Below, piece by piece: positions 22,950-33,414 of a DNA stretch of 64,000 bases. Positions within the stretch are counted from its first letter, which is position 1. Each line of letters opens with the position of its first letter. The stretch lies in the NCBI GenBank assembly GCA_022592445.1, contig JABYQR010000018.1:124001-188000 (forward strand), in the 5' to 3' direction. The notes under the pieces were generated by a model that made no database searches, was not told the DNA's origin, and saw only the letters and a list, made by a program, of their open reading frames with translations. Source of the stretch: Cytidiella melzeri (taxonomy: Eukaryota; Basidiomycota; Agaricomycetes; Polyporales; Irpicaceae). A program made the position numbers and the translations under genes.

Positions 22950-24450
22950 AGGTGTTGCGAGGAGATGAAACGAATGCAGCTTAATGGTATAACTGCGGCT
23001 CCCTGCGAGCCGCAAGGTATGTGACAGCTCTATGATTTTCACAGCTCTAGCAGAAGCCGGCGGACTTGGTTTCTTGTGGCCGGGAGTACTTTTATAACCT
23101 CCACTCGGCGAGCCAGTTCATGAAATATTATTGTTTGTACAGGCAGGACATGTCTGCCCATTTCTATGTGAACTACGGTGAGTTGCCCACCCGGATCTCT
23201 CTGGAGCCCTCTGATGCTGATGCAATCTGTACAGATACGACAAGAACGGAAGCGTCTTTATGCCCAAGATACTAGTTTTTCTGTGATCTCTCAGCTTCTC
23301 CTACATGATCTCCGTGTTGTAGTTACTCCCCGCCGCCGCCGTGGAATCCGTGACTTGCACGGACAGACGGATGGCAAGGCGGTCAATACGATGTCTAGGT
23401 TGTTTGCGTATATAGACCCCTGATCATTGTTGTCGAGAGGATAATGCGTGTACAGTTTGACAGCCAAGAGGATACCGACCATGGCATATCGGAGCGGAAC
23501 TCATTTATGCCTTATGACTATTTTATTGCCCATGACATTATGGGCCATAATGATTGCGACCACGGTGCCAAGATTCGCATTGCTACAGACACTGCGTAGC
23601 GAGCACTTCCGTCCTGACAATCAATATTGTAGATCCTTCGTGATTACGTAGAACGTAGTTCATGCTTTCTTTTTTGAACTCCGTGCTCCAAACAAGGAAG
23701 GAGCATTCCACGCTCTCCGCGCAACTTGTCAGGCCCTCAGACGGTCAGAGCACCAATTTCGCCGCTCAGCGACTTACTTGTTAGCAATGCCAGGGAAGAC
23801 TTTGGCTGCCATGTTGCTTACAGTAGCGGCAAAAAGTGTTGCGACACCGTGAGCGCGCGACGTTTTCCTCACGGTGTGGGCTCATCACTGCATGCTGTTT
23901 TCTCTGTTAATTTGTACATACTTTCTACCATGCAAATATTCTGTTCGTGGTAAAAATAATCCAATCTTGCTTGTGCACAAGAAACTGTGCACAATCCGCG
24001 CGATGGCAGCATTAAGCGCCCGTTCATTGCACCACCCCTATTGTGTTTTATTCATACCACAGCCTTGCAAGAACTGCGAGCCTCGTGTATACGCCATCGA
24101 CCCCCATCTTGACTGTGACCTGAGCACCCGCTCATACGACCGTCCATACCATCGCAAGTGCGAGATCAATGTCATCGAGATCCTACTGCCACACGTTGCA
24201 CATCTCGTGGTCCGTTCTTGCGCCACACACCCCGGCACGTTTGCAGTGATCTGCCGGCGCGGAGAGTCCAAGTACATTGCGGGTAGGATCCCTGTTCCTG
24301 ATCAGTAGCTGTCACAGAGAGAAAGAGGAGTCTTGTTTTGCTGTGTTAAATACTGCATTCTTTACTGAGTTACTGTGTCGTGTTTCAAAGTTCTTCTTTC
24401 ACTGTGTCGCGTTTCTTTGAGCTTTATTTTGTAGCATCAGCATCTATTGC
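22950..24450. other. Long intergenic stretch, no supported gene
   Basis: About 1.5 kb. A frame ending at 24308 contains PCKNCEPRVYAIDPHLDC and could be a diverged or broken gene, but I see no start, domain or splice chain. A possible two-exon frame lies at 23066-23275. Neither is strong enough to call. Confidence 0.4.
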
Positions 24451-24969
24451 TGTCAAAGCGAGATTGTATCGCTGATTATCGGACATCAGATCTATGGACA
24501 ATGTAGATTAGATATGTAGATAGATAAGATCAGTACATAGCATGTGATTCCACCATCCTTATGGTCACACACGATGCAATACTTGTACCATATGGCATCG
24601 TGTTCCAGTAGTTTCCATGACTGAATAGCAGAAGTACCATGAGGCTTCTGCATGACTCATATTTTATATACCAAATGTATTGAGCTTACTAAAGGCTCAG
24701 TCAGCACCATTCAGTTATGTAGGATGCTCAGTCATCGCTTACATTCTCTATTCAGTAGTATTAGCAAGCAGGACTGTGCATTACCAATCATTACTCATAG
24801 GATTACCAATCCTTACCAATCCTTACTCATATGACATTACTGTAGCATTAGTAATCTAGTTACAGACATGTATATATACCGCTCCTAGAGAGCAGAGAAA
24901 TAATAAGAAACTTACTCCCAGAGTAAGTTGACTCTCCTAGTCATCCCCTACACTCGTAACTTTCAAACA
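24451..24969 (+). repeat. Copia 5' LTR
   Basis: 519 bp, TG...CA ends, with a TATATATA near 24870 that could be the promoter TATA, shortly upstream of a putative start. Nearly identical to 32388-32910. Confidence 0.9.
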
Positions 24970-24982
24970 GGTTATGAGCCCC
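24970..24982 (+). other. Copia primer binding site (half initiator tRNA-Met)
   Basis: GGTTATGAGCCCC starts directly after the LTR. Its complement, GGGGCTCATAACC, matches the anticodon arm of eukaryotic initiator tRNA-Met (anticodon CAT within), not the tRNA 3' end. Drosophila copia and yeast Ty5 use such internal half-tRNA priming. Confidence 0.75.
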
Positions 24983-25771
24983 GGCTTCTAACTCTTCTTA
25001 CCACTCCTCTACTCTGAAACCATCCTCAAGCTCGACACTACACAACTGTTACTTCGTGAGTAACATTTCTTTCTACACATTGTAGGCCACTTTGTAGTAG
25101 AAGACCCAGTTGTAGTAGACTAAGCCTCGTCTCTCCTCACCCATTATTCCCATAACTATTTTCTACAGAATTGCCCCTGCTTTCTTACCCGTGGAACACG
25201 CGCACAGTCACATCCAATTGGTAGCCTACACCTCACAAGTGTTCTTGGCTTGTGATTCACTATCAGAATCACGCACCTACTCGGACAAAGCCCAATAAGG
25301 TGGTGTCCAGAGGTGATTGAAAGGGTCTTTTGTTTTAGACAATTGGGAGGCTGTGAAAAGCGGTGAAAGGAGGGAAAGTAGGTGTCACCTTGAGCTCGTG
25401 ACTCAGGGGACTAAAAGGGAGCTGTGTACAACGCACAGTTAACACCCTTGGCATTCCCAATTCGTCGGTTTTTGTAGAATTTAGTAGAGGCTTATGTCGA
25501 ACTTTGTTACTTTTGGTTTCACGGAGATTTTGTCTCCTGCACATTCGCATATTAGTTACGCACGCTCTATTTGTTTCACCATTGCTTATCGTTCGGTTGA
25601 AGTCGAATTTGGGGATAATTTTCGTGAAGAATCTCTTGTGCAAGAGTTTTTCTCACAGTTCATTCCTTTCACAGAAATTCCTCGCACACTTCCGAGAATT
25701 ATTTTCTGGATTGACACCGATAACCGACAAGCACTTCGACCCGCATTCTGTTTCACCCACGAATTTTAAAC

Positions 25772-27136
25772 ATGCCCGCCCGCCGTACCAATGCCATCTT
25801 TGAAAGGGCTGAACAGCGTTCCAGGAACTGGGAACAGTTTTTGGAAAGACGTACTGAGCGAGTTCGCCTGGCCGGAGGTAACACTCTGCAAATTCGACAA
25901 ATTGAACCGAACCAGCTAAGGTTCAATTACGATCGTGTAGAATCTACAACGGACCATCACCATCACACATTCTTTCTCAGTACCATCCCGAACTATCAAT
26001 GGAATACCGAGGCTAGAGAAGCTCGCCGCGCCGATCGAGAGGGGGGAAATTCGCAAAGCGCACGGTCTAACAATTGTCGCGCCCCTCCTGCCACCTTCGA
26101 CCGCGAATCCCTTCGCCCACGTCCGCGTCCACAGGAAGCGGTGAACCGTATCATCAACAACATCCGCACCTCCGTTCACGCAGACATGCGTCGAAGGGGG
26201 GACAATACTTCTCGTCTTGCCGAGCTCTACGACAAGCAGCAACGCTGCCAGACCACCTCTCAGCCCCAAAGGCAGCCGACTGCACCTCGTGGATGAGGTT
26301 TCCGCACAAACCACCGCGGACGAGTTCAATTTGAACTGGAGCAAGCCCGTGCCGCCCGTCGCAGCGAACGGAGCCATTCTCCACTTCCTCGTCAACCACC
26401 TCGCCCACGCACTCCTGCCGTACCCGTTAACGTTGAACAAGATGTCCCTATGGTTCCGCCGTCACCAGTCACCTCGAGCACCACCATCGTCAACAAGCCC
26501 GTCAAAACCATCGAGGAGTTCTTTGGGGAAGAGCGTCCTGTTGCTCCAACCACTGAGCTTCATGATGTGAGCTCATACTGCTTCGAGTGGGACGAATTGA
26601 CCGGGACTGCGTTGCAAAACGCACAGGACATCGCCGACAAGATCTGGGATGGCAAGTTCACCGACGCTGAGCCACACATCATGGATGCCATGTCTTTCAT
26701 CACAGACAATGGTGTGGTGCTCAAGTCGAACATCGAAGGAGGAGGCTGTTGCCTGTTCTTTGCGCTTGAAGAGGACCAAATCGAGTCGTACAAATTTATT
26801 GCAGCATCAGCTCCTGTTGCGATTATGATGCGACACGGTTTTGTCTGGTACCGCACGGATGGGGAACGGGAGCCATTCCAGCTCCGACACAATGACTTCC
26901 ACACTGCTATGCAGGTTGTCCAAGGCAACGACAAGTTCAGCGAGCGAAAGCTCGTTCAAATCATCGCCTGGCGCCTCAAGCAGAACGACGACTGGACCAC
27001 AATGTCTGAAGAGGTCAAGGACCAAATTCGAGACTGGTCACAGCCAGCTGAGGAAGGACAAACTGTCGAGCAGCCAACTGAGGAGAATGAGCTTCTCCAG
27101 ATGTTGGATAAGATGGTAGCTAGAAATAGCGAGTAA
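25772..27136 (+). pseudogene. Copia accessory ORF 1 with one in-frame stop
   Basis: One reading frame runs from 25772 (MPARRTNAIFERAEQRSR) to 27136, broken only by a TGA at 26294-26296, giving about 450 codons. The first part is very basic and rich in Arg and Gln. The second part (from 26450) is acidic and looks globular, with FEWDELTGTALQNAQ, GKFTDAEPHIMDAMSF and SERKLVQIIAWRLKQNDDW, ending in a Glu-rich tail. I recognise no domain and no zinc knuckle, so it is not the usual copia Gag. It may be a second nucleic-acid-binding or regulatory protein of the element, or a captured host gene. The TGA could be a mutation or a true stop. Confidence 0.5.
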
Positions 27137-27427
27137 ACGGGCAACTGAAACTTGAGCAATACCGCACATGTAACTAATAAAATATTGCGATGTGTATTTG
27201 TACATTTGTACACGGTCACTTTCAACAAGTTTCTGTAGTTGTACTTGTAGTACTTTTGTACCACCTTTCCTTTGTCTCTGCCGTCTTGTCAAATCGTTAG
27301 TAACGCGTCTTATGTTTCCTGTAGATAAACTTGTAAAAATCTGGCACCACGTTGTAAACAACGAGATCACTTCTTTGATACCATAAACAAGTGCGATATA
27401 TCCTTTGTATTCTCTGAAAGATATCTC

Positions 27428-27940
27428 TTGTCTTGTGTCACTCAACCTTGTCCATATCGTCTATTTGGACAAGACAGAGCTGATTACTTTGAAGACACCG
27501 ATCTAGTTGCTGTATGCTCTGAAGGACAATACATTGCTCCTAACGACGAACAGCTCGGTGAAATCAATCCAGAGAATATCGGAGAAGAACCGCATCTTGA
27601 TTGGGATCTTATTGTTAGCAACAATTCAACTCCATCCTCACAATCTCCGGAACCTCACACCAGAGAAGAAGAATCTATATCCGCGATCACAGCAGTTGCG
27701 GTTTCATCAGCGTCTACGTTAATCGAATCTCCGCCACGTCGATCAAAGGTAGACATACCAGATACGATTGAATCTGCATCAGAATCTGATTCTGAAGTAG
27801 AACATCTTCTAGACGAAGATAGTGACGTCGAGGACAACGCTCTTGAACCGCTTCTACCAGAAATATCCCTGTTGGTCAACAAATACTATAGTAGATTTCA
27901 CGGAGAGGAGTTTGATATCGTATACTTCTTCTTACCATGA
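27428..27940 (+). CDS. Copia accessory ORF 2, acidic, overlaps gag start
   Basis: A 170-codon frame rich in Ser, Glu and Asp, with SASESDSEVEHLL and EDSDVEDNALEPLLP. It has no recognised domain. Its stop overlaps the gag start in an ATGA arrangement (27937-27940), which would suit reinitiation of translation. It lies in the same frame as ORF 1 but is separated from it by stops. Confidence 0.45.
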   Translation: MSCVTQPCPYRLFGQDRADYFEDTDLVAVCSEGQYIAPNDEQLGEINPENIGEEPHLDWDLIVSNNSTPSSQSPEPHTREEESISAITAVAVSSASTLIESPPRRSKVDIPDTIESASESDSEVEHLLDEDSDVEDNALEPLLPEISLLVNKYYSRFHGEEFDIVYFFLP

Positions 27941-29439
27941 GTTCCGACGAAATCCAGAAGCTAGCTAAGGATGACAAACCAGTTCTTAAAGGCAATAACT
28001 ATCAAGAATGGAGGATGGCTATGCAGGCCACTCTGATGTTCATTGATGGTTGGGACATTGTCACCGGAGCTAGCACGGAACCAGGCTCTCCTGCTGATGC
28101 TGCAGTGATTGCTAAATGGAAGACGTTGAATATACGAGCGGCTGGATACCTCTTGTCAAAGATTTCTTTTGATATTATCAAGTCTAAGCTTGACGACGAC
28201 AAGATCACTGATGCAAAGTACATCTGGGACACCATGAAGAAAGAGTACGAAAAGTCCAACGTACTCGAGAGCATGGTTGCGTTCAAGAAATTGAACAACC
28301 TGGTCTTTGATGAAAATCAAGAAATACGTCCTCAGATCGAAAAGTACCAGACCATGATCAAAGATGTCGCTACTGCTGGTCTCACTCTTGACGACAAAAT
28401 GAAGGCTTTCCTGTTGCTGGGAAAACTTCCTCCTTCATATGATCTTGCTTTATCCACATACATCAGCACTATCGATGACCTGAAGAACTTGACCTTGAGT
28501 AACATCATTCCTAAGATTGAAGCCGAGGAAACTAGGCGTCTTTCTAACAAAGTAGGCACCTCTGCTTCAAGGATAACTCAAGTCAAGCGATTCAATAAAG
28601 GTTCAAAGAGATGTGACAGATGTGGCAAGACCAATCACTCTACCGAGGAACACTGGGACACTAAACCGTCCAATAACAATACTCGGAAGAACAAGTCGTC
28701 TGGAGCGCAGAACAATCAGCAGCAGAACAAGAAGAAACAGGACAACAAGAACGGGAAAAAGGATCAGAAGGGAAAAGGAAAAGCACGAGTTCAAAGTGTT
28801 AACGTAGAAACTATGCCTGTATTCGAGACTGAGTCTTTCGAAATGATCACTGGTTCACTCTATTCCTCGCACGAGCGTGATACTGTCCAATGGCTTATTG
28901 ACAGTGGCGCGAGTAGCCATATCACTAACCAATATTCTGACTTTGTACAATATTCTGCTGCAGTGAAACCCGGATTCTGTTCAGTTGCAGGAAGGAAAAT
29001 GTCACTTCAGATATTGGGAAGGGGGACTGTGATTATTGACTCAACGCTCAAAAATGGTGTAGTAAGCCGTGCCACCCTTCAGAACGCTCTTCACACCCCA
29101 GACACAGCCACCCGATTCTTTGCACCTTGTAAGGCTTTGGCCAATGGCTATACAAGTCAAATCACAGCGAAAGGCTGGACTATACAACACAAGGGCAAAG
29201 ATTTCCTGTATGGAAACTGTGACGACACAGGCATGTACCACATAAATGCGCGCATAGTAAAGCGACAAGAGACAGTAGCAGCCATAAAGACCTCTGATAA
29301 TTATCTGTTGTGGCATAATAGGCTAGGACATCCGTGGAAGCGCATTGTTGAGAATCTTCACAAAGGGACTAAGGGATTACCTGAGCGTATCTCTGTTCCG
29401 TCCTCAACTGCTCCATGCCACGGATGTGAACTTGGTTGA
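27937..29439 (+). CDS. Copia Gag and protease
   Basis: Starts MSSDEIQKLAKDDKPVLKG and continues with the UBN2-type Gag typical of copia (NYQEWRMAMQATL, LLGKLPPSYD). A partial zinc-knuckle region follows (CDRCGKTNHSTEEHW), then a Lys/Asn/Gln-rich basic stretch. The aspartic protease shows LIDSGASSHITN with the catalytic DSG. The integrase zinc region begins (LLWHNRLGHPWKR and CHGCELG), then a TGA at 29437-29439 interrupts the polyprotein. It continues in the same frame on the far side, so the stop looks like a mutation. Confidence 0.88.
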   Translation: MSSDEIQKLAKDDKPVLKGNNYQEWRMAMQATLMFIDGWDIVTGASTEPGSPADAAVIAKWKTLNIRAAGYLLSKISFDIIKSKLDDDKITDAKYIWDTMKKEYEKSNVLESMVAFKKLNNLVFDENQEIRPQIEKYQTMIKDVATAGLTLDDKMKAFLLLGKLPPSYDLALSTYISTIDDLKNLTLSNIIPKIEAEETRRLSNKVGTSASRITQVKRFNKGSKRCDRCGKTNHSTEEHWDTKPSNNNTRKNKSSGAQNNQQQNKKKQDNKNGKKDQKGKGKARVQSVNVETMPVFETESFEMITGSLYSSHERDTVQWLIDSGASSHITNQYSDFVQYSAAVKPGFCSVAGRKMSLQILGRGTVIIDSTLKNGVVSRATLQNALHTPDTATRFFAPCKALANGYTSQITAKGWTIQHKGKDFLYGNCDDTGMYHINARIVKRQETVAAIKTSDNYLLWHNRLGHPWKRIVENLHKGTKGLPERISVPSSTAPCHGCELG

Positions 29440-32330
29440 GGAAAGCAACTTCCAAAACCACCCTCTTTATCACGAGCCAAGGAGCCACTAGAACTGGTTC
29501 ACTCGGAACTAGTTGAATTTCCTTCGCTTTCGATTGATGGTTATAAGTACGCCATGACTCTCTTAGACGATGCTACTGGTATGGGGGAACAATGTTACCT
29601 CAAGCATAAAAACCAAGCATTATCCGAGTTTAAGAGATGGAAAACATGGGCGGAAAACCAGACTGGTCAAAAGATGAAGAAGTTTCACAGTGATAGGGGT
29701 ACAGAGTTCTTGAATGATGAGTTCACTAAATACCTACATCAGTATGGTATAGAACGTCAGACATCCACGCCTTATTCACATCAGCAGAATGGTAGAGCGG
29801 AACATGGCAGCAGACAATTGTTTATAAAGCAGAAGCCATGCGTCACCACGCTGGTCTTTCTAACGGCTTTTGGAAGTTGTCATGCGAGGCTGCCGTATAC
29901 GTTTATAACCGCCTACCAAGTCAGCATCTTAATTGGCACACACCTATTGAGAAATTTTTGGGTGAAAAACCTGATATTTCTCGCCTTCGTGTGTTTGGAT
30001 GTCGCGCATACGTCTTTATACACAAGGAACGTCGTCAGAACAAGCTGTCTGCCAAGGCAGCTCCTATGATATTCGTTGGATATGAACCTGGTCTTAAGGG
30101 TTACCGGTTCTGGGATAAACAACGGATAGTCTTAGCAACCGACGTAAAGTTTGACGAGAATACTTTCCCATATCGTACCGATCTTGATACTTCTCTTTCC
30201 AAACAACCCCAATCCGACGATAATCCACAACCTCTACATGATATCGATTTACCTTTTGTTGATGAGGACGATGATGCTGGTCACAATGAGCTTGATGATA
30301 GAGATGATAATCATCCAAGACAACAAGAACCGCAGAATCCTCCTCAGCAGCCTGTACCTCAGCCAAGAGCACCCAGTCGTAATACCCGCGGCACACCAGT
30401 CAGTAGACCGCAGCAAGCACTGCCTCAGCCTTCACGTTCAAACGCACGTCAACCAGTACAGCAGCAACCACTGTCTCGACCAAAGAGATCAACTGCTGGA
30501 AAGAATCTTTCGCTTGGCTTTAATCCAGTCGACGAAGTGAAGCGTAATGAACAGGCAGTTGCACGCGATAAGGGTGTTGAAAAGCGACAAAAGGAGCAAA
30601 CGGCTAAATGGAGAGAATCAACGAAGCCAGCAGTACCTGGATCTTCTAGATTACCTTCGACACCGGAGGAATCGAACATTGATCTCCCATCTGATCTACC
30701 GAGTCAATCGGAGGGTCAATCTGAATCTCTAGAACATATATTGTCTTCATATGTCACGGCGTTTGCAATGAACGAATTTCCTCAGACTTGGAAACAAGCG
30801 ATGAAAAGTGACAATAGAGATTTATGGTACGCTGCTGCACAAGACAAAATTGCCTCTCAAATGAAAAATGGCACTTGGAAGCTTGTTAAACGACCAGACC
30901 CTTCACGAAAAATAGTCAAATGCAAATGGGTCTATGCAGTCAAATCTGACGGTCGTTACAAAGCACGTCTTGTAGCAAAAGGCTTCACGCAAGTTGAAGG
31001 AATCAATTATCAAGAAACCTTCTCACCAGTCGCACGTTTTGAGTCCATCCGCACGCTACTAGCTATAGCTGCACTCGAGAATTGGGAAATCGAGGCACTG
31101 GACGTAAAAACAGCATTCCTGTACGGCGAACTGGATGAGGAAATCTATATGGAACAACCAGAAGGTTTCGTAGAGAAGGGAAAAGAGAACCATGTTTGTT
31201 TGCTTAAGAAAGCCATTTATGGACTTAAACAAGCTTCACGAACTTGGAATATCAAAATACACAATACGCTTGTAGCTTTAGGCTTTGAACGTATTGAGTC
31301 CGATGCTGGTGTATACATATATCACCAACAAGGGGGGACTTTGATGCTTATCCTCTATGTTGATGATATATTTCCTATTGGCAACGATAAAGCTGGGATC
31401 AAAGCACTCAAAACAAATCTCATGAATCAATATGAGATGTGTGACTTAGGAGAAGCAAAGCTAATCCTAGGCATGCAAGTGCATAGAAATTGTAAAGAGC
31501 GTACACTCTACCTTTCTCAAGGGTTGTACATTGAAGATGCTCTTAAACGTTTTCAAATGATCAATGCTAATCCTGCCCGTACACCTTTACCATCTGGACT
31601 AGAACTTTGTAAAGCAGATTCTGACTATACAGCGGAACATGAGCTCAGGAGTTCGTATCAAGCCTTGATTGGTACACTCATATATGTTATGATTGGTACT
31701 CGTCCCGACATTTCATATGCTGTCATACGTCTTTCTCAGTATATGTCAAATCCCACTCAGATCCATATGAATGCTGCGAAGTACATACTCCGTTATCTAC
31801 TTGGTACTCAGTCATATGCTATCAAGTATGATGGACGCAGCCAATCTGGACTAGTTGGGTACTCAGACGCAGACTGGGCTGAGAACAAAGACGACAGACA
31901 CTCCACTACTGGCTATGCATTCCTTCTGGCCAAAGGCGCAGTGTCATGGGTCTCAAGGAAACAGAAGACCGTAGCACTCTCTTCAATGGAAGCAGAGTAC
32001 ATGGCATTATGCGACACAGCGAGGCAGTGTGCTTGGATACGTACTATGCTTACGGAATTGGATATGTCACCAAGAGGTCCCACTACGATCTATTGCGACA
32101 ACCACGGTGCCATCTTCTTCACAAAGAATCCAAAGATTGAAGCTCGTTCAAAGCACATTGACATTTGTTACCACTATGTTCGCGAGTTCATAAATGAAGA
32201 CAAAAAGGCAGAACTCTATGCCATCCCAACTGAAGACCAAGTTGCTGATATTATGACCAAGTCATTGGCATTTCAGAAACAGTCTAAATTCAGTGGGAGT
32301 CTTGGACTAGTGAACTTCACTGCACCCTAA
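29440..32330 (+). pseudogene. Copia integrase, reverse transcriptase and RNase H
   Basis: Integrase core is visible downstream of the stop (LVHSELVEFP, FHSDRGTEFLN, YSHQQNGRAE). A one-base frameshift near 29815-29835 moves the reading into the frame that starts at 29838. That frame is open to 32330 and carries the remaining integrase region, a Pro/Gln-rich linker, and RT blocks (KCKWVYAVKSDG, LDVKTAFLYGELDEEIYM, LYVDD at the active site). RNase H follows (YSDADWAENKDD, VALSSMEAEYMAL, YCDNHGAI). The stop at 29437 and this frameshift make full-length pol translation unlikely; otherwise the domains are well kept. Confidence 0.88.
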
Positions 32331-32379
32331 CAAGATGCTGTCATTCAAAGTAGCTCAAAGCAAAATGATGTTGGCATCA

Positions 32380-32387
32380 AGTGGGAG
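32380..32387 (+). other. Copia polypurine tract
   Basis: AGTGGGAG directly precedes the 3' LTR, the standard position for priming plus-strand DNA; AAGTGGGAG-type tracts are common in copia elements. Confidence 0.6.
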
Positions 32388-32910
32388 TGTCAAAGCGAGA
32401 TTGTATCGCTGATTATCGGACATCAGATCTATGGACAATGTAGATTAGATATGTAGATAGATAAGATCAGATAGTACATAGCATGTGATTCCACCATCCT
32501 TATGGTCACACACGATGCGATACTTGCACCATATGGCATCGTGTTCCAGTACTTTCCATGACTGAATAGCAGAAGTACCATGAGGCTTCTGCATGACTCA
32601 TATTTCATATACCAAATGTATTGAGCTTACTAAAGGCTCAGTCAGCACCATTCAGTTATGTAGGATGCTCAGTCATCGCTTACATTCTCTATTCAGTAGT
32701 ATTAGCAAGCAGGACTGTGCATTACCAATCATTACTCATAGGATTACCAATCCTTACCAATCCTTACTCATATGACATTACTGTAGCATTAGTAATCTAG
32801 TTACAGACATGTATATATACAGCTCCTAGAGAGCAGAGAAATAATAAGACACTTACTCCCAGAGTTAGTTGACTCTCCTAGTCATCCCCTACACTCGTAA
32901 CTTTCAAACA
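32388..32910 (+). repeat. Copia 3' LTR
   Basis: 523 bp, about 98 percent like the 5' LTR. It has an extra ATAG near 32470 and several single-base differences, including in the TATATATA neighbourhood. Confidence 0.9.
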
Positions 32911-33414
32911 ATAAGACTTGAGCTAGTGCTCCTACTATTTAGTGGCTTTTCAGCTCCGGCTCACGGACTAGTAGTTACCGGACTGTTCTTTTGTCTTCCG
33001 TATATGGTTGCCTTATTGTTCTTTCTTCACGCGGACACATCTGTATCACAGATCTTCCTTTTCAGGTTGCCTGAGGGCTCTGTCTTATATACCTTCACCC
33101 TCGCTCCTGACACTCCATTGTGCTCTTTCTCTTTTGCACCTGGAGTGAGTATTCTTTGTTGTCCCTCACATATGCAATACGCTCACAGCCTGTACCTGTA
33201 GTTAACTCGCTGCGCTCGTGTGTCTTAGGTACAGTCATTATGCCATTGTGCTCTTTCTCTTTTGCGCCTGGATTAACTTGCTTCGCTCGTGTGTCTTAAG
33301 TTCTTACAACGGCAAGTGGGATTACGACTGCGCATCACATCCCTGCATCTAGACATGTTGAATCATTCAACCGTCTTTACTATTAAACTACAGAATTTTA
33401 TTACTGAGTTACAA
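32911..33414. other. Non-coding spacer with short direct repeats
   Basis: Contains two diverged copies of GTGCTCTTTCTCTTTTGC (near 33118 and 33247) and two of CGCTCGTGTGTCTTA (near 33215 and 33283). It looks like an eroded repeat or an LTR fragment. No gene is seen. Confidence 0.4.

Larger units (their letters stand above)
24451..32910 (+). mobile_element. Ty1/copia LTR retrotransposon with extra 5' ORFs
   Basis: Flanked by direct long terminal repeats (519 and 523 bp) that begin TGTCAAAGCG and end TTTCAAACA. It contains, in order, a primer binding site, two accessory ORFs, gag, protease, integrase, reverse transcriptase and RNase H; integrase before RT defines copia order. The two LTRs differ at about eight positions plus a 4-nt insertion, so the element is not brand new. 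The 5-bp flanks (attgc and ataag) do not match, so no target duplication is seen. One in-frame stop and one frameshift break pol. The internal leader of about 3 kb before gag is far longer than usual for copia. Confidence 0.92.

Noticed and set aside
23874..24308. 144-codon frame with several cysteines (PCKNCEP, LDCDLS)
   Set aside because: No start context, signal peptide, domain or splice chain; left as unassigned intergenic sequence.
24652..24834. 60-codon frame repeated at 32593-32775
   Set aside because: Both lie inside the LTRs, so the conservation is that of the LTR.
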